A stretch of 64,000 nt of DNA from Amyelois transitella (taxonomy: Eukaryota > Arthropoda > Insecta > Lepidoptera > Pyralidae), in assembly GCF_032362555.1 (NCBI RefSeq), contig NC_083507.1, forward strand, positions 1,057,001 to 1,121,000, written 5' to 3'. The notes beneath the pieces are model-generated. The model did no database searches. It had not been told where the DNA came from and was given only the letters and a program-made list of their open reading frames with translations. Below are positions 11,132 through 21,709 of the stretch, piece by piece; within the stretch, counting starts at the first letter, position 1; every line of letters starts with the position of its first letter. The position numbers and the translations under genes were made by a program.

Positions 11132-11408
11132 TTCTTCTTTTAGTCGACGGGCTCACAACTTATCACTATTTGAATTTCAATTGTATCAATGAGACTAACA
11201 GCTGAACGTGGCCTGTCAGTCTTTCAAGACTGCTGGCTCTGTCTACCCCGCAAGGGATATAGACGTGACCATATTTATGTATATGTTTGTATGTATTCTT
11301 CTTTTAGTCGACGGGCTAGCAATTTGTCACTATTTGAATTTCAATTCTATCATTAAGACTAACAGCTGAACGTGGCCTGTCAGTCTTTCAAGACTGCTGT
11401 CTCTGTCT
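11132..11408 (+). repeat. Two further tandem A copies, both 5'-truncated at the same place
   Basis: 11132-11287 and 11298-11408 both begin at TTCTTCTTTTAGTCGACGGGC and share GACGGGCT and GACTAACAGC variants. They arose from one another by local duplication. The second ends abruptly at a family F terminus. Confidence 0.8.
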
Positions 11409-11455
11409 GCATTGATAGGGTTTCCATGCGGACGAAGTCGCCGGCGACCTCTAGT
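11409..11455. mobile_element. Helitron-like family F, terminal fragment
   Basis: TTGATAGGGTTTCCATGCGG ACGAAGTCG followed by GACCTCTAGT is the F terminus only. Confidence 0.6.
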
Positions 11456-12330
11456 TTATTATATTTTCTTAGGTATTAGGAACCTTAGGATCCATGAGCC
11501 CTGAGCAAAAGTCTAGTTATTTATATTTTATTGCGCACACGACTCGGCAATAAATCGCGCGGATCCCTTAATCGCTAGGAATTGAGATTTACGTCAAGAG
11601 TTTTGGCTCCCAATTGATATATTTTTTTGGACTAGGTACACCTTTTTTATACTTATTGGACTTCTTACGGGTCAACCCTTTACTCAATAAATGACTCTGT
11701 CATTTGATCAAGCACAATATGATGTGAGAGGGAAATAATGCCTTGTTGTGTAAAAAATCTTGCAAAATAAAGACGCTTTTAAAAGATATACATAAATACA
11801 CACATCATTTAGCTGAACGTGGGTTTACGGTGTTTTTGAGACTGTTCGTTATGTCTACCCCGCAAGAGATACAGACGGGACTATAGGTATATATTGAATG
11901 TACTATAGGTACTGACTATAGGTATATTTTTTATATTTTATCATTGTAGGTATATGTTCCTTCTTAAATCTTTCATTGAATTGTAAGTGATCTTTTTTTG
12001 TTATTATTACTTTATATGTATTTCAGATTTTTGGTGTATTTTTAGACGTGCACCGAGCACCGCTCGGTAACCCAGGTACTAAAAGTTGATACGAAGTAGT
12101 ATAATATAGAAGTATCAGTTGACGCGAATCACATTATTTAATAATCCCCAATTTGATGGGTCGTTCTCATTTTATGGAGATTTTAAAATTGCAACTTTGA
12201 GGTTTATTACGGCCGTGTAATATTTATAGATGTTTGTAAAAGGTGATTAAACAAGTTGTTTATTTATTACTTTTACTTTGTGTTTGTTTAGTAAGTCTTG
12301 TATAAAGGTTACAGATTTTTGTTTTATCTC
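11456..12330. other. Mostly unrecognised, one A fragment
   Basis: 11806-11893 is a diverged A 3' end (AGCTGAACGTGG, TCTACCCCGCAAGAGATA). The remainder is AT-rich with no exon signature. Confidence 0.45.
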
Positions 12331-12332
12331 TA

Positions 12333-12520
12333 ACTAGCGATCCGCCCCGGCTTCGCACGGGTGCAAAATTCGGAAAAAATTATACATAAAAACCTTCCTC
12401 TTGAATCACTCTACCTGTTACAAAAAACTGCATCAAAATCCGTTGCGTAATTTTAAAGATTTAAGCATACAGACAAACAGACTAAAATAGCGACTTTGTT
12501 TTATACTATGTAGTGATTCG
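12333..12520 (+). mobile_element. Helitron-like family H, short copy
   Basis: ACTAGCGATCCGCCCCGGCT start, CAAAATCCGTTGCGTAATTT interior, CTATGTAGTGAT end. A nearly identical copy lies at 32354. Confidence 0.7.
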
Positions 12521-12527
12521 TATACAT

Positions 12528-12830
12528 AAATTACGTATTTATCCCATATGGGGTAGACAAAGCCAATGATCTCGAGATGATTCAAGAAGACTAGAGAAGA
12601 AGGCCATTTTCAGAATCTTTATGATGGAAATAAGATTCAGAAAAGACTAAATTGCCGGCTCATTGTCTATTAAAAGAATACCAACTTTTATTTTTTTCTA
12701 TTTTGCCTACCAGCATTTTTTTTAAGGCAAATTTCTTATAGTCTTTAACCATTAATAAATCATTAATACAAATTCGTTGGATCTGTCTACCCCGCAAGGG
12801 ACACGTGACTATGACTATGTGCATGAAAAA
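12528..12830. repeat. Two diverged A fragments in opposite orientation
   Basis: 12530-12690 is minus-sense (GGGGTAGACAAAGCCAATGA). 12772-12825 is plus-sense (TCTGTCTACCCCGCAAGG). Confidence 0.5.
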
Positions 12831-12916
12831 ATATAAATAATCATAACTATGAATACAATCATTTTTACAAAGTTACCTTCAATGACTTAATTAAAAAATG
12901 GCGACCCATCCCACAC

Positions 12917-13105
12917 CGCGACCACAAAATCAATGAACAGGTCCACACATCAAAGATATGACTGAATATTCAATTAGTGACAGGCTGCTAGCCCATTGCC
13001 GACCAGAAGAATCCCTAGGTTATTAAACCTCCCCTAGTCGCCTTTTTCCCTTTGTCGCCGCGACCACAAAATCTGTGAACAGGTCCACACATCAAAGATA
13101 TGATG
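12917..13105. repeat. 45 bp direct repeats flanking an A fragment
   Basis: CCGCGACCACAAAATC to CACATCAAAGATATGA occurs at 12917-12962 and 13060-13105. A minus-sense A fragment (12963-13050) lies between. That fragment shares the GCCGAC and CCTAGGTTATTAAACC variants of the 10.2-10.9 kb copies. Confidence 0.7.
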
Positions 13106-13166
13106 TCACGGTACCGACCCGGCTTATCAGCTGAGTGTCCCGCAGACTGTCATTAAATAATATTCC

Positions 13167-13370
13167 GTGACAGGGTTGCCAATAATTGCTATTTTATTTT
13201 TGAATAAATCTATATAATTATTTATTTTTTAATTTATTGCATTCCAATGTGCAATTGTTTTTCGTCATAGGGTCGCCAATGATTGTTATTATAATTTTGT
13301 GTAAATCAATCATTTTATCTTTTCTTATTTTTATTTGGTTGTCATAAGGTTGCCAGATTTAATTATTTTG
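13167..13370. repeat. Degenerate three-unit repeat, ~80-95 bp period
   Basis: GACAGGGTTGCCAATAATTG, TCATAGGGTCGCCAATGATT and TCATAAGGTTGCCAGATTTA start related AT-rich units near 13170, 13264 and 13340. Confidence 0.45.
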
Positions 13371-13444
13371 TATATATCTATGAATTTATAATTTTAATCG
13401 TCGGAAGCAATCAAACTAAAGAATAGCTACGAAAATAGTAATTA

Positions 13445-13611
13445 GTAAAAAAAAAATGTTAAGGGTGGACAACCCTTATCACTAAGGTGTATGAAAAATA
13501 GTCGTTGGCCGACTGTCAGACCTATGCTCACAAAATTTCATGAGAATCGGTCAAGCCGTTTCGGAGGAGTACGGAAACGAACATTGTGACACGAGAATTT
13601 TATATATAAGA
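13445..13611 (+). mobile_element. Repeat family I, copy 1
   Basis: Holds the inverted words AAGGGTGGACAACCCTT and the block GAGAATCGGTCAAGCCG. It matches 53370-53535. Confidence 0.65.
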
Positions 13612-13613
13612 CT

Positions 13614-13880
13614 AGGTATGCCCGCGACTTCGTCCGCGTGGAAAAGTTATTTTGGGCATCATTGAAGCCCTCAAGGATGAATAATTTTCCCCGTTTTTTT
13701 TCACATTTTCCATTATATATTTGTTCCTTTTAGTTGCAGCGTGATGTTATATAATCAAAAGCCTTCCTCGATAAATGGTCTATTCAACGCAAAAAGAATT
13801 TTCAATTTAAACCAGTAGTTCCTGAGATTATCGCGTTCAAACAAACAAAGAAACAAATAAACTTTTCAGCTTTATGATGT
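13614..13880 (+). mobile_element. Helitron-like family E, full copy
   Basis: Starts ACTAGGTATGCCCGCGACTT and ends CAGCTTTATGATG. All internal blocks are present. Confidence 0.75.
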
Positions 13881-14002
13881 CTCAGTTGTCAGCCCTACCA
13901 ATGTCTCAATGACGTCAGTGGAAGGCAGGGCTGCTGCGCGCCTGTTAAATACGCTGTTATTATTTAGGAGGGTGCGAAAATGGTCCCTTATGTCTTAACA
14001 TA

Positions 14003-14205
14003 CATACATACATATGGTCACGTCTATATAGACGGGTCTATATTCCCATGGGTGTCGTAAAAGGCGACTAAGGGATAAGCTTATAAACTTGAGTTTCGTT
14101 TTTTAGGCGATGGACAACAGCTGAACGTGGCCTATAAATATTTTCAAGACTGTTATCTCTGTCTACCCCGCAAGGGATATAGACGTGATTATATGTATCT
14201 ACGTA
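14003..14205. mobile_element. A tail fragment (minus) next to an A copy (plus)
   Basis: 14003-14031 is only the tail and TGGTCACGTCTATA. 14040-14205 is plus-sense with an internal deletion of the TGTCACTATTTGAA segment. Confidence 0.6.
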
Positions 14206-14512
14206 TGCGAAAGTGCTTATTCCTCGTCGCCTCTCACGACATAACTTAAGCACGATTTATTTATCCCGACAAAAGGCTTGCCAAAAATCTCTAAAACAAT
14301 ATCTGGAATGCAGCTACAATTTATTGCCGGACGATTTTTCAAGCTTCAACAGGAAGTAAGCCTCGTCCGTTTGGCGATAAAATTGTGCAACTAGCCGTTT
14401 GACAGCCGTGTACAAATACGATATTTTTTATGCGAGAACAAACGATCTTTTCATAAAAATAACTATAGGCTATAACACAAATTATGAAATAACAGAAGTG
14501 ACGCTTTATATT
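14206..14512. other. Unrecognised stretch
   Basis: No repeat or exon signature seen. Confidence 0.4.
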
Positions 14513-14772
14513 TACACATACATACATATGGTCACGACTATATCCCTTGCGGGGTAGACAGAGCCAACAGTATTGAAAAGACTGATAGGCCACGTTCAGC
14601 AATTTGGCATAATGATAGAATTGAGATTCAAATAGTGACAGGTTGCTAGCCCATAGTCTAAAAAAGAATCCCGTTGTTGGTAAGCCTATCCCTTAGTCGC
14701 CTTTTAAAACATTCATGGGAATGAGATGGAGTGGTCCTATTCTTTTTTGTATTGGTGCCGGGAACCACACGG
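14513..14772 (-). mobile_element. SINE family A, near full
   Basis: Complete from the CATA tract to GGGAACCACACGG. The last bases of the head are missing. Confidence 0.85.
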
Positions 14773-16008
14773 ATATTAACACAGATTTAGAAAACTCCAA
14801 AATATCTTCAAGACTTTTGTTATTGAATTGTTATGCTATGTTATGTGTACTTCCGCCCGCGATTTCATCCACGTGAAACGAAAAATCTTGTTAATTTTTG
14901 TTACCGTGGGAATTTCAGGAATCCTCTCTCAGCACAACTCTAGACTACATAACGAACCTACATTTCAAATGTCTAGACCCAGCGGTTTAGGCTGGCTCAG
15001 ATAAAATACTAGCTTCGCTCTAATGGGTAATTCAAAAAAAAATGTATGCCTATTTCACTCTGTCTATTCTACATCTGTGCCAAATTTCGTGAAAATCAGT
15101 CTAGTTGTGTTTGAGTTAATTCGTTACAAACATAGGTACAAAAAGTACAAATCTTTTCTCTTCATTAATAGTGTGGATTTATATAATTTCGCTGTTGTCA
15201 TCGTTATTAAAAATGTACAAAAATTTAGGAGCTCGCTCAACGCTCTTAGTGCATTACCTTTCTGTTCACAATAACTTTATGGCCATAACCTGTGATCGTA
15301 AATTGTTCCGGAATGACCTGCGCCCGCGCATACATTATCTGGGACGGAGCCACGAAACACGTCCAATTTGTGGAATAAACCACATTTACGAGTATTCAAC
15401 TTAATTTTAATAACACCGTGCTATCCTGTTTTATTAGTTGTGGTGTCATTATGTAAACATCATATTGTTTTGTTTACGTTTTCATCGAGTTAGACTTGTG
15501 TCGGGAACGTATGGGAGACTTTTTAAAGAGTTGTAAAAATAATTTAAAACTAACTTATTTATTTAAAATTTAATTTACGAAAGTTATATTGTAATATTTA
15601 AATGGGACGTCTGTCAGAGGTGCACGACGAGAACAATCTTACTAACTACTCCAATGCAATCAGGCTCTATGGAAGTCCCCAAAAGTGCTGACATGCACTA
15701 AATTAGTTATAAGTATTTAGGGATTTACATAGGCGACTCTGGTAGAGGGTGATTGCATGACTAGTTTCACAATCGAGATAATGTTTTTTGTTTTTAATTT
15801 TTTTTAACGGTTTCTTTAACGTCATATATTTAAAAAAATTGAAGCCTTTCAGAAAAGGAAGATTTTCATACTTCTACTGTATATGGTATTTGGTACTTGA
15901 ATACTCAGATATATATAGATTTAACATATTATCTGATCACACCTCTTTCCCTGAAGGGTAAGATAGGATCTGCATCTTTTTACTTACTGTCTATTTGGTT
16001 GGATTACA
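14773..16008. other. Unrecognised, mostly single-copy
   Basis: Contains a CCCGCGATTTCATCCACGTG Helitron-like trace near 14850. Several overlapping ORFs of 60-83 codons (15023-15404) show no domain or splice signal I can support. Confidence 0.4.
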
Positions 16009-16190
16009 TTGATCAATCCAATACGGGTTAGGTTCCTCTGCAAAGGTTGCGGAGCGCAGACGGGAGTCGATTCGTGTAAAAACCTGATTCTAACCCGGGA
16101 TCCATGGTCAAATGCATACCCCGGGGCTCCTCTCCAGAGTGAGGATGCAACCTGGACTAAAGCCAGGAGGAAAAAGAGTTCAAACTTGAA
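16009..16190 (+). mobile_element. SINE family C, 3' part
   Basis: From GATCAATCCAATACGGGTTA to GCCAGGAGGAAAAAG. The tRNA-like head is absent. Confidence 0.7.
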
Positions 16191-16221
16191 AATTATGGTT
16201 CACTCAGAATTTAACGCCTCA

Positions 16222-16362
16222 TACATACATACATAAAATCACGCCTCTTTCCCGGAGGGGTAGGCAGAGACTACCTCTTTCCACTTGCCTCGATCTCTGC
16301 ATACTTCCTTCGCTTCATCCACATTCATAACTCTCTTCATGCAAGCTTGGCGGTTTCGGAAC
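16222..16362 (-). mobile_element. LINE family D, 3' end
   Basis: Reads CATACATACATAAAATCACGC to TTCATGCAAGCTTGGCGG on plus. The last ORF codons are well kept. Confidence 0.75.
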
Positions 16363-16495
16363 GCCTCATCACTTTAACCACTAGCCCATGACGGCATTTC
16401 TCAACCCTAAAATATTGATATGGGACGGACATGTCACGAGTACCCGAAATAGAATCACTTTACAGAGTAAAGTCTTTACAGAGTAGTGCCGTGTG

Positions 16496-16752
16496 GTTCC
16501 CGGCACCAATAGTAAAAAGAATAGGACCATTCCATCTCTCTCCTTTGGATGTCGTAAAAAGCGACTAAGGGGTAGGCTTATAAACTTGGGATTCTTCTTT
16601 TACGCGATGGGCTAGCAACCTGTCACTATTTGAATCTCAATTCTATCTTAAAGCCAAATAGCTGAATGTGGCCTATCAGTCTTTACAAGACTGTTGGCTC
16701 TGTCTACACCGCAAGGGATATAGACGTGATTATACGTATGTATGTATGTACA
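16496..16752 (+). mobile_element. SINE family A, full copy
   Basis: Complete head GTGCCGTGTGGTTCCCGGCAC and a (GTAT)n tail. It follows an AGAGTA word that also occurs just after the tail, a possible target duplication. Confidence 0.85.
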
Positions 16753-17025
16753 GAGTAAACTGGAAGTCATATGGATTCTCACGTGCGTTTCCTGGCTCCA
16801 ATCGATACTATCGGGAGATATATCGCTCGTTTTATGAGCGATAAATCCTACTTCAATAAAAAATGGGTCATGCGCGTGTTGGGCTAAGTGCATGTGGGGG
16901 TTCTGTGTGGATCTTCAGTTGTTTTTGAGATCGTGGACCAACTGATATGATAATAACTGAATTTAGTTAGTAATCATTCAATTTCTAATCTCTTTTGACA
17001 TTCATTCATATAATTAAGTATATAT

Positions 17026-17131
17026 TTATTTATTTATTTAAACTTTATTGCACAAAAACAAAAATGTACAAAAGGCGGACTTAATGCCGTTTGGCATTCT
17101 CTACCAGTCAACCAGCTGACCAAACAGAAAG
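17026..17131 (-). mobile_element. LINE 3' end, family J
   Basis: On the minus strand it reads toward GCAATAAAGTTTAAATAAAT, that is, a polyadenylation-type AATAAA and an (AAAT)n tail. It is preceded by AAGTCCGCCTTTTGTACAT. A second good copy is at 60162-60272. Confidence 0.65.
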
Positions 17132-17157
17132 TAAAGTTTTTAAATTAAGTCTATATC

Positions 17158-17217
17158 TAGTCTTGAAAGACTGACAGGCCACGTTCAGCTGTTAGGCTAA
17201 ATGATAGAAATGAGATC
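17158..17217 (-). mobile_element. SINE family A, internal fragment
   Basis: Only the AGTCTTGAAAGACTGACAGG to GAAATGAGAT segment. Confidence 0.6.
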
Positions 17218-17265
17218 TCTTTTCACTTAAATCTACAATAACGATGACAATAATTTTACAAACAT

Positions 17266-17420
17266 AGGTACATACATAAAATCACGCCACTTTCCCGGAG
17301 GGGTAGGCAGAGACTACCTCTTGCCACGATCTCTGCATACTTCCTTCGCTTCATCCACATTCATAACTCTCTTCATGCAAGGTTTCGGGCACTTTTGACC
17401 TGACCCTTTACCAGGACGTA
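17266..17420 (-). mobile_element. LINE family D, 3' end
   Basis: Starts at the tail CATACATAAAATCACGCC and ends GACCCTTTACCAGGACGT, with a small deletion of CTCGGC. Confidence 0.75.
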
Positions 17421-18224
17421 CTAATTATAATTTAATGAATTTTATTAAGTATATTATAAAAAAAATAACTTTTCATAACGGAATCCCAAAAACAGTAGGT
17501 TAGAAAGGGTGATAGGATTGCAACACTGGAGCGGTGCTATTAGTTTCTGGCAACACTCAGAACTGGTAGTCTTATTACCGGCGATTTATTGGTGGCCGGC
17601 CGAAGTAAAACCCATTAATTCTTACCTTTGTACCTCGAATTACGACCAATATATCAGTTCGGTGATCGAATATGTATAGCAGCAGTTCTTCAAAATGCGT
17701 AAAATGGAGCAATAAAGAGCTCTTTTTTCGTCCAAAGACTATTTTGTGTCAGAGTTCTTAAGGCACTAGTAATAATATGCGTATAGAATGGACTCTGTTT
17801 GGAAAATAGCAAACCTTTTTATGTTTGTTGTTGTGGTGTTTGCCACGAAAAAAAAGATTTAAAAAAAAAGAACTAAAATAAAACAGTGACGATCGTCAGA
17901 CGAATTTAAGAGTAAAAATTACTTATCTCATCAAAAAGTACAAGTTATATTATATCTTATGTATATTTGTGGATATTGAATACAGTTCGATATAATAACA
18001 GGAAAAATTAAGTTTTATTTGTTTTGTAAATACAGTTATGTAAAATATCATTTATCAAATAAAGTTCAGGAACAGACGACTCTCACATCTCATCCTGGAG
18101 ATTAAAATCCCCATTCTCAATAAATCTATACGAAAAATACAAAATTTCCTGCGACTAATTACTAGTTTGTCTTTGATAAAGATACTATTCAAGATAATAG
18201 TTATTTAAAGTTAAGAAAAGGAAA
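17421..18224. other. Mostly single-copy, 3' side of the minus-strand gene
   Basis: No repeat family recognised. This lies downstream of the stop at 18571 and could hold its 3' UTR, but I see no clear AATAAA close by on the minus strand. Confidence 0.4.
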
Positions 18225-18520
18225 CCGTGTGGTTCCCGGCACCATTACAAAAAAGAATAAGACCACTCCATCCCTTTCCCACGGGTGTCGTAAAAGGCGA
18301 CTAAGGGATAAGCTTAATTAGCTAAGCTAAGCTTAATTAGATAAGCTTGATTAGCTAACTTGCGATTCTTCTTTAAGGCGATGGGCTAGCAAACTGTCAC
18401 TATTTGAATCTCAATTCTATCACAGCCAACAGCTGAGCGTGGCCTATCAAACCTTACAAGACTGGTGTCTCTGTCTACCCCGCTAGGGATATAGATGTGA
18501 TTATATGTATGTATGTATGC
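18225..18520 (+). mobile_element. SINE family A with a short internal tandem
   Basis: Full copy. AAGCTTAATTAGCTAAGC type units are repeated inside it at 18310-18357, expanding the copy by about 35 bp. Confidence 0.8.
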
Positions 18521-18570
18521 CAGAAAAGAAGAAGTGAATTAAGAATTATTTTTTACTACACAAAAAATGA

Positions 18571-18804
18571 TCAGGCCACAGATTTGTCATTGACTATCCC
18601 CAACCAAGTTGACGGGCAGGTGTCCTTGAAGGCTGGGCTGTAATGAGCCAGGTGGATATCCAGCAGCTCAGCCACGGGCAGCAGGCGGGTGGCCAGTGCC
18701 TTCAGGACCTCCACCACCTGGGGACCTACCATGGCCGGCTTCGTAGCGAGGGTATCGATGGCATTGGTCCGGAGAGCGAAATTCACTGTGGCGCGTAGGT
18801 GATA
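18571..18804 (-). CDS. Terminal exon of an unidentified gene (exon 5 of the visible part)
   Basis: Minus-strand exon of 234 nt: 77 codons and a TGA stop at 18571-18573. It opens in phase 0 right after a good acceptor (TTTCTTTCAG). The peptide starts YHLRATVNFALRTNAIDTL and ends STWLGIVNDKSVA. It is rich in Leu and Ala with spacing typical of packed alpha helices. I see no catalytic motif, signal peptide or membrane segment. Joined to the four upstream exons it gives 248 C-terminal residues. The composition (about 57% GC against an AT-rich background) and a splice site exactly at the ORF edge argue that it is real coding sequence. The function is not recognised; HEAT-like or other helical-repeat architecture is only an inference. 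Confidence 0.75.
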   Translation of the reverse strand, partial: YHLRATVNFALRTNAIDTLATKPAMVGPQVVEVLKALATRLLPVAELLDIHLAHYSPAFKDTCPSTWLGIVNDKSVA

Positions 18805-18853
18805 CTGAAAGAAATGTTGGTATTAAATGCTGCTTTTCTTTCTTGAGTAGATT

Positions 18854-19116
18854 GTACATGCATACATATGATCACGTCTGTATCCCTAGCGGGGTAGACA
18901 GAGCCACCAGTCTTGAAAATACTGATAGGCCACGTTCAGCTGTTTGGCTTAATGATAGAATTGAGATTCAAATAGTGACAGGTTGCTAGCCCATCGCCTA
19001 AAAGAGGAATCCCAAGTTTATAAGCCTATCCCTTAGTCGCCTTTTACGACATCCATGGGAAAGATATGAAGTGGTCCTATTCATTTTTTGTAATGGTGCC
19101 GGGAACCACACGGCAC
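18854..19116 (-). mobile_element. SINE family A, full copy in intron
   Basis: Complete copy with intact CGGCAC head, lying 27 bp beyond the donor site of the neighbouring exon. Confidence 0.85.
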
Positions 19117-19142
19117 TTTAGATGAACGAAACATAATTTCAC

Positions 19143-19262
19143 CTGAATAAGCAATGCGACCGCTAAGTGCACCGGTTTGACCTCCAAAGCGTGCAATTTT
19201 CTGACCAGCAGTCGAGGAGTCAGGTCATCCAAACGACCAAGTTGCGCTAGGATTCTTGGGGC
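19143..19262 (-). CDS. Exon 4 of the unidentified minus-strand gene
   Basis: A 120 nt exon, exactly 40 codons, phase 0 at both ends. The acceptor is TTTGTTACCAG and the donor is CAG|GTGAAA. The peptide starts APRILAQLGRLDDLTPR and ends LAVALLIQ, again Leu-rich with a helix-like pattern. It joins without frame change to exon 3 (ends ...DIMFT) and exon 5 (starts YHLRA). A-family repeats press on both sides of it. No function is recognised. Confidence 0.75.
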
Positions 19263-19301
19263 CTGGTAACAAAAGACTCCTATTGAGAGGTAAAAAAAAT
19301 T

Positions 19302-20051
19302 ACATACATACATATAGTCACGTCTATATCCCTTACGAGCTTGACAGAGCCAACTGTCTTAAAACTGATTGTCCACGCTCAGCTTTTTGGCTTGATAGAA
19401 TTGATTGATGATAAAATTGAGATTCACATAGTGACAGGTTGCTAGCCCATCGCCTAAAAGAAGAATCCCAACTTTATAAGCCTATCCCTATCGCATTTTA
19501 CGACATCCATGGAAAATATATGGATAGAATTGAGATTCAAATAGTGACAGGTTGCTAGCCCATCGCCTAATAGAAGAATCCCAACTTTATTAGCCTATCC
19601 CTATCGCATTTTACGACATCCATGGAAAATGGATAGAACTGAGATTCAAATAGTGACAGGTTGCTAGCCCATCGCCTAAAAGAACAATCCCAACTTTATA
19701 AGCCTATCCCTATCGCATTTACGATATCCATCGAAACTATATAATAATAATAAATAAATAATAAATATATACGGAACAAATTACACAGATTGAGTTAGCC
19801 TCGAAGTAAGTTCGAGACTTGTGTTACGAGATACTAACTCAACGATACTATATTTTACAATAAATACTTATATAGATAAACATCCAAGACCCAGGCCAAT
19901 CAGAAAAAGTTTCTCATCATGCCCTGGCCGGGATTCGAACCCGGGACCTCCGGTGCCACAGACAAGCGTTCTACCGCTGCGCCACAGAGGCCGTTAGTAG
20001 TATATGGAGTAGTTCTATTCTATTCTTAAGTGCCGGTAACCACACGGCATT
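19302..20051 (-). mobile_element. SINE family A with triplicated segment and nested SINE B
   Basis: The copy starts at the tail (19302). The segment from TGAGATTC through TTTTACGACATCCATGGAAA occurs three times, at about 19425, 19525 and 19632. The third unit is broken at 19743 by a SINE B copy. The A head resumes at about 19999 with GGAGTAGTTC and ends CGGCAT. Confidence 0.8.
19743..19998 (-). mobile_element. SINE family B, full copy inserted in SINE A
   Basis: Plus strand shows the (AAAT)n tail first and the head GCGCCACAGAGGCCG last. Box B reads as GGATTCGAACCCGGG. The surrounding A element is contiguous without it, so B came later. Confidence 0.85.
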
Positions 20052-20059
20052 GGACTTAC

Positions 20060-20206
20060 AGTGAACATAATGTCGTACAATCTCGCGCATGCGTGGAACA
20101 CCTGTACGTCAGCCATCTGGTCGTGCATGTCGCGACTCTCCACACTCATGTAGTATTTGTGGGCTGTTTCGATGCGGCTGGAGGAGCTGATGTTGCGAGG
20201 AAGATC
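20060..20206 (-). CDS. Exon 3 of the unidentified minus-strand gene
   Basis: A 147 nt exon, 49 codons, phase 0 at both ends. The acceptor is TTTGACCAG and the donor ACT|GTAAGT is a near-perfect consensus. The peptide starts DLPRNISSSSRIETAHKYY and ends ACARLYDIMFT. It has a Ser run near the start and His, Tyr and Met-rich helical text after it. The frame is open a little beyond both splice sites, so exact borders rest on the splice consensus and on phase agreement with neighbours. No known domain is recognised. Confidence 0.75.
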
Positions 20207-20269
20207 CTGGTCAAATACATTTGAAGTTTGGAGACCGAGAATGATCAACATTTTTTTTGTCCGCGGGTC

Positions 20270-20445
20270 TACATACATATATAATCACGTTTTGCGTGGT
20301 AGACGGAACTTACAGCCTTGTTACAGTCTTGAAAAGACTGATAGGCCACGCTCAGCTATTTGGCTTAATGATAGAATTGAGATTCAAATAGTGACAGGTT
20401 GCTAGCACATCGCCTAAAGAGGAATCCCAAGTTTGTAAGCCTATC
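20270..20445 (-). mobile_element. SINE family A, 5'-truncated
   Basis: Tail to AAGCCTATCAC. It has an insertion duplicating the TACAGTCTTG word. Confidence 0.75.
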
Positions 20446-20714
20446 ACTTATTTACCATGCTAATTTGAATTGAATTGAATGAACGAATCGAATAATAAAT
20501 ATTATATTCAATTCTGATGTAGAAGTCGAAGGGACCAGCTTCTCTGTAATATGTACGGAAATTTTTAACCTTCGTATATAATAACACGCAAACGGAGTTG
20601 CGGGCAACAACTAGTATGCAATAAATGAATTAAAATTGTAATTGAGTGCCTCTAAAAAGGTCGCAACGCTGCCGGGAGCGGTTGGAAGATCATTATACGA
20701 GTAGGTTTCCATAC
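20446..20714. other. Intron sequence with no clear repeat
   Basis: Lies between exons 2 and 3. A trace of a Helitron-like end (GCAAACGGAGTTGCGGGCAA) is visible at about 20587. Confidence 0.4.
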
Positions 20715-20805
20715 CTTGGCAATGTCAATGAGCTTCATGATGAGTGAGGAGTAAATCCGCCGGCTGATGGCGTCCGTGCGTCTTGATCTATAGTTGTCTA
20801 CCTCC
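20715..20805 (-). CDS. Exon 2 of the unidentified minus-strand gene
   Basis: A 91 nt exon. Acceptor TTTATTCAG, donor AAG|GTATGG. It begins with the third base of a codon split with exon 1 (AG|G, Arg), then 30 codons: EVDNYRSRRTDAISRR to KLIDIAK. The fit of this odd phase to exon 1 is strong support that the exon chain is real. The peptide is basic (Arg-rich) in its first half. It is too short for any family call alone. Confidence 0.75.
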
Positions 20806-20837
20806 CTGAATAAATAGTACAAACAATATTATAGGAC

Positions 20838-21363
20838 GTGCCGTGTGGTTCCCGGAACCAATAAAAAAAAAGGGTAAATAAATATAGATATATACGGGAC
20901 AAATTACACAGAAGAATAGGACCACTCCTTCTCTTACCCATGGAAGTAGTAAAAGGCAACTATGGGATAGGCTTATAAACTTGGGATTCTTCTTTTAGGC
21001 GATGGACTAGCAACCCGTCACTATTTGAATCTCAATTCTATCATTAAGCCAAACAGCTGAACGTGGCCTATCAGTCTTTTCAAGACTGTTGGCTCTGTCT
21101 ACCCCGTAAGGGATAAAGACGTGATCATATGTATGTATGTACATATGTAATATTATAGGGCGTGCCTTGTGGTTACCGGAACCAATAAAAATAAAAAAAA
21201 TATAAATATATACGGGATAAATTATACAGAAGAATAGGAACACTCCTTCTCATTCCTATGGATGTATTAAAAGGAGATTATTCTTTTACGCGATGAACTA
21301 GCAACTTTTCACTATTTGAATCTCAATTCTATCATCAAGCCAAAAAGCTGAACGTGGCCTATT
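20838..21363 (+). mobile_element. Two consecutive composite SINE A copies
   Basis: Copies at 20838-21143 and 21172-21363. Both carry the same ~35 bp piece of a SINE B tail (TATACGGG(A/T)(C/T)AAATTA) right after the A head, and both are preceded by ATTATAGG(A/G)CGTGCC. They are a local duplication of one composite element. The second is more diverged and lacks the 3' half. Confidence 0.8.
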
Positions 21364-21415
21364 TCTCTGGTAAGAGAGAGTCCTATTCAGAAGTGCTGGG
21401 AACCGCACGGCACTG
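21364..21415 (-). mobile_element. SINE family A, head fragment
   Basis: GTGCTGGGAACCGCACGGCAC with AGTCCTATTC before it. Confidence 0.6.
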
Positions 21416-21709
21416 TGTTATTTAATAATAATTCCTTTAATTGATTGTACTTATCTAAGTATCTTTTGGTTAAACATTTATTTATCTTTGTTAAAATACC
21501 ATTATAAAAACTAAAACTAGCTAACAAATTTACGAAGTACAATTTACTCTCGTACGAGGTATTGGGTCAAGTGACGTCACGGCGCGAAGGAGCCGGTCAA
21601 GTGTTCGTAGCAGACAGTTAACTCGTTACTCGGCTTTGTTTATGAAAGAACACAATCTTGAAATTGTAGCCATTTATATTTTATTATTTTATTTGTCTTT
21701 TTTTATTTA
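21416..21709. other. Intron sequence, nothing recognised
   Basis: AT-rich with one GC-richer patch (21555-21640). Confidence 0.4.

Noticed and set aside
10230..13105. CRISPR-like direct repeats
   Set aside because: Repeats are long, unevenly spaced SINE-derived units in a eukaryotic genome.
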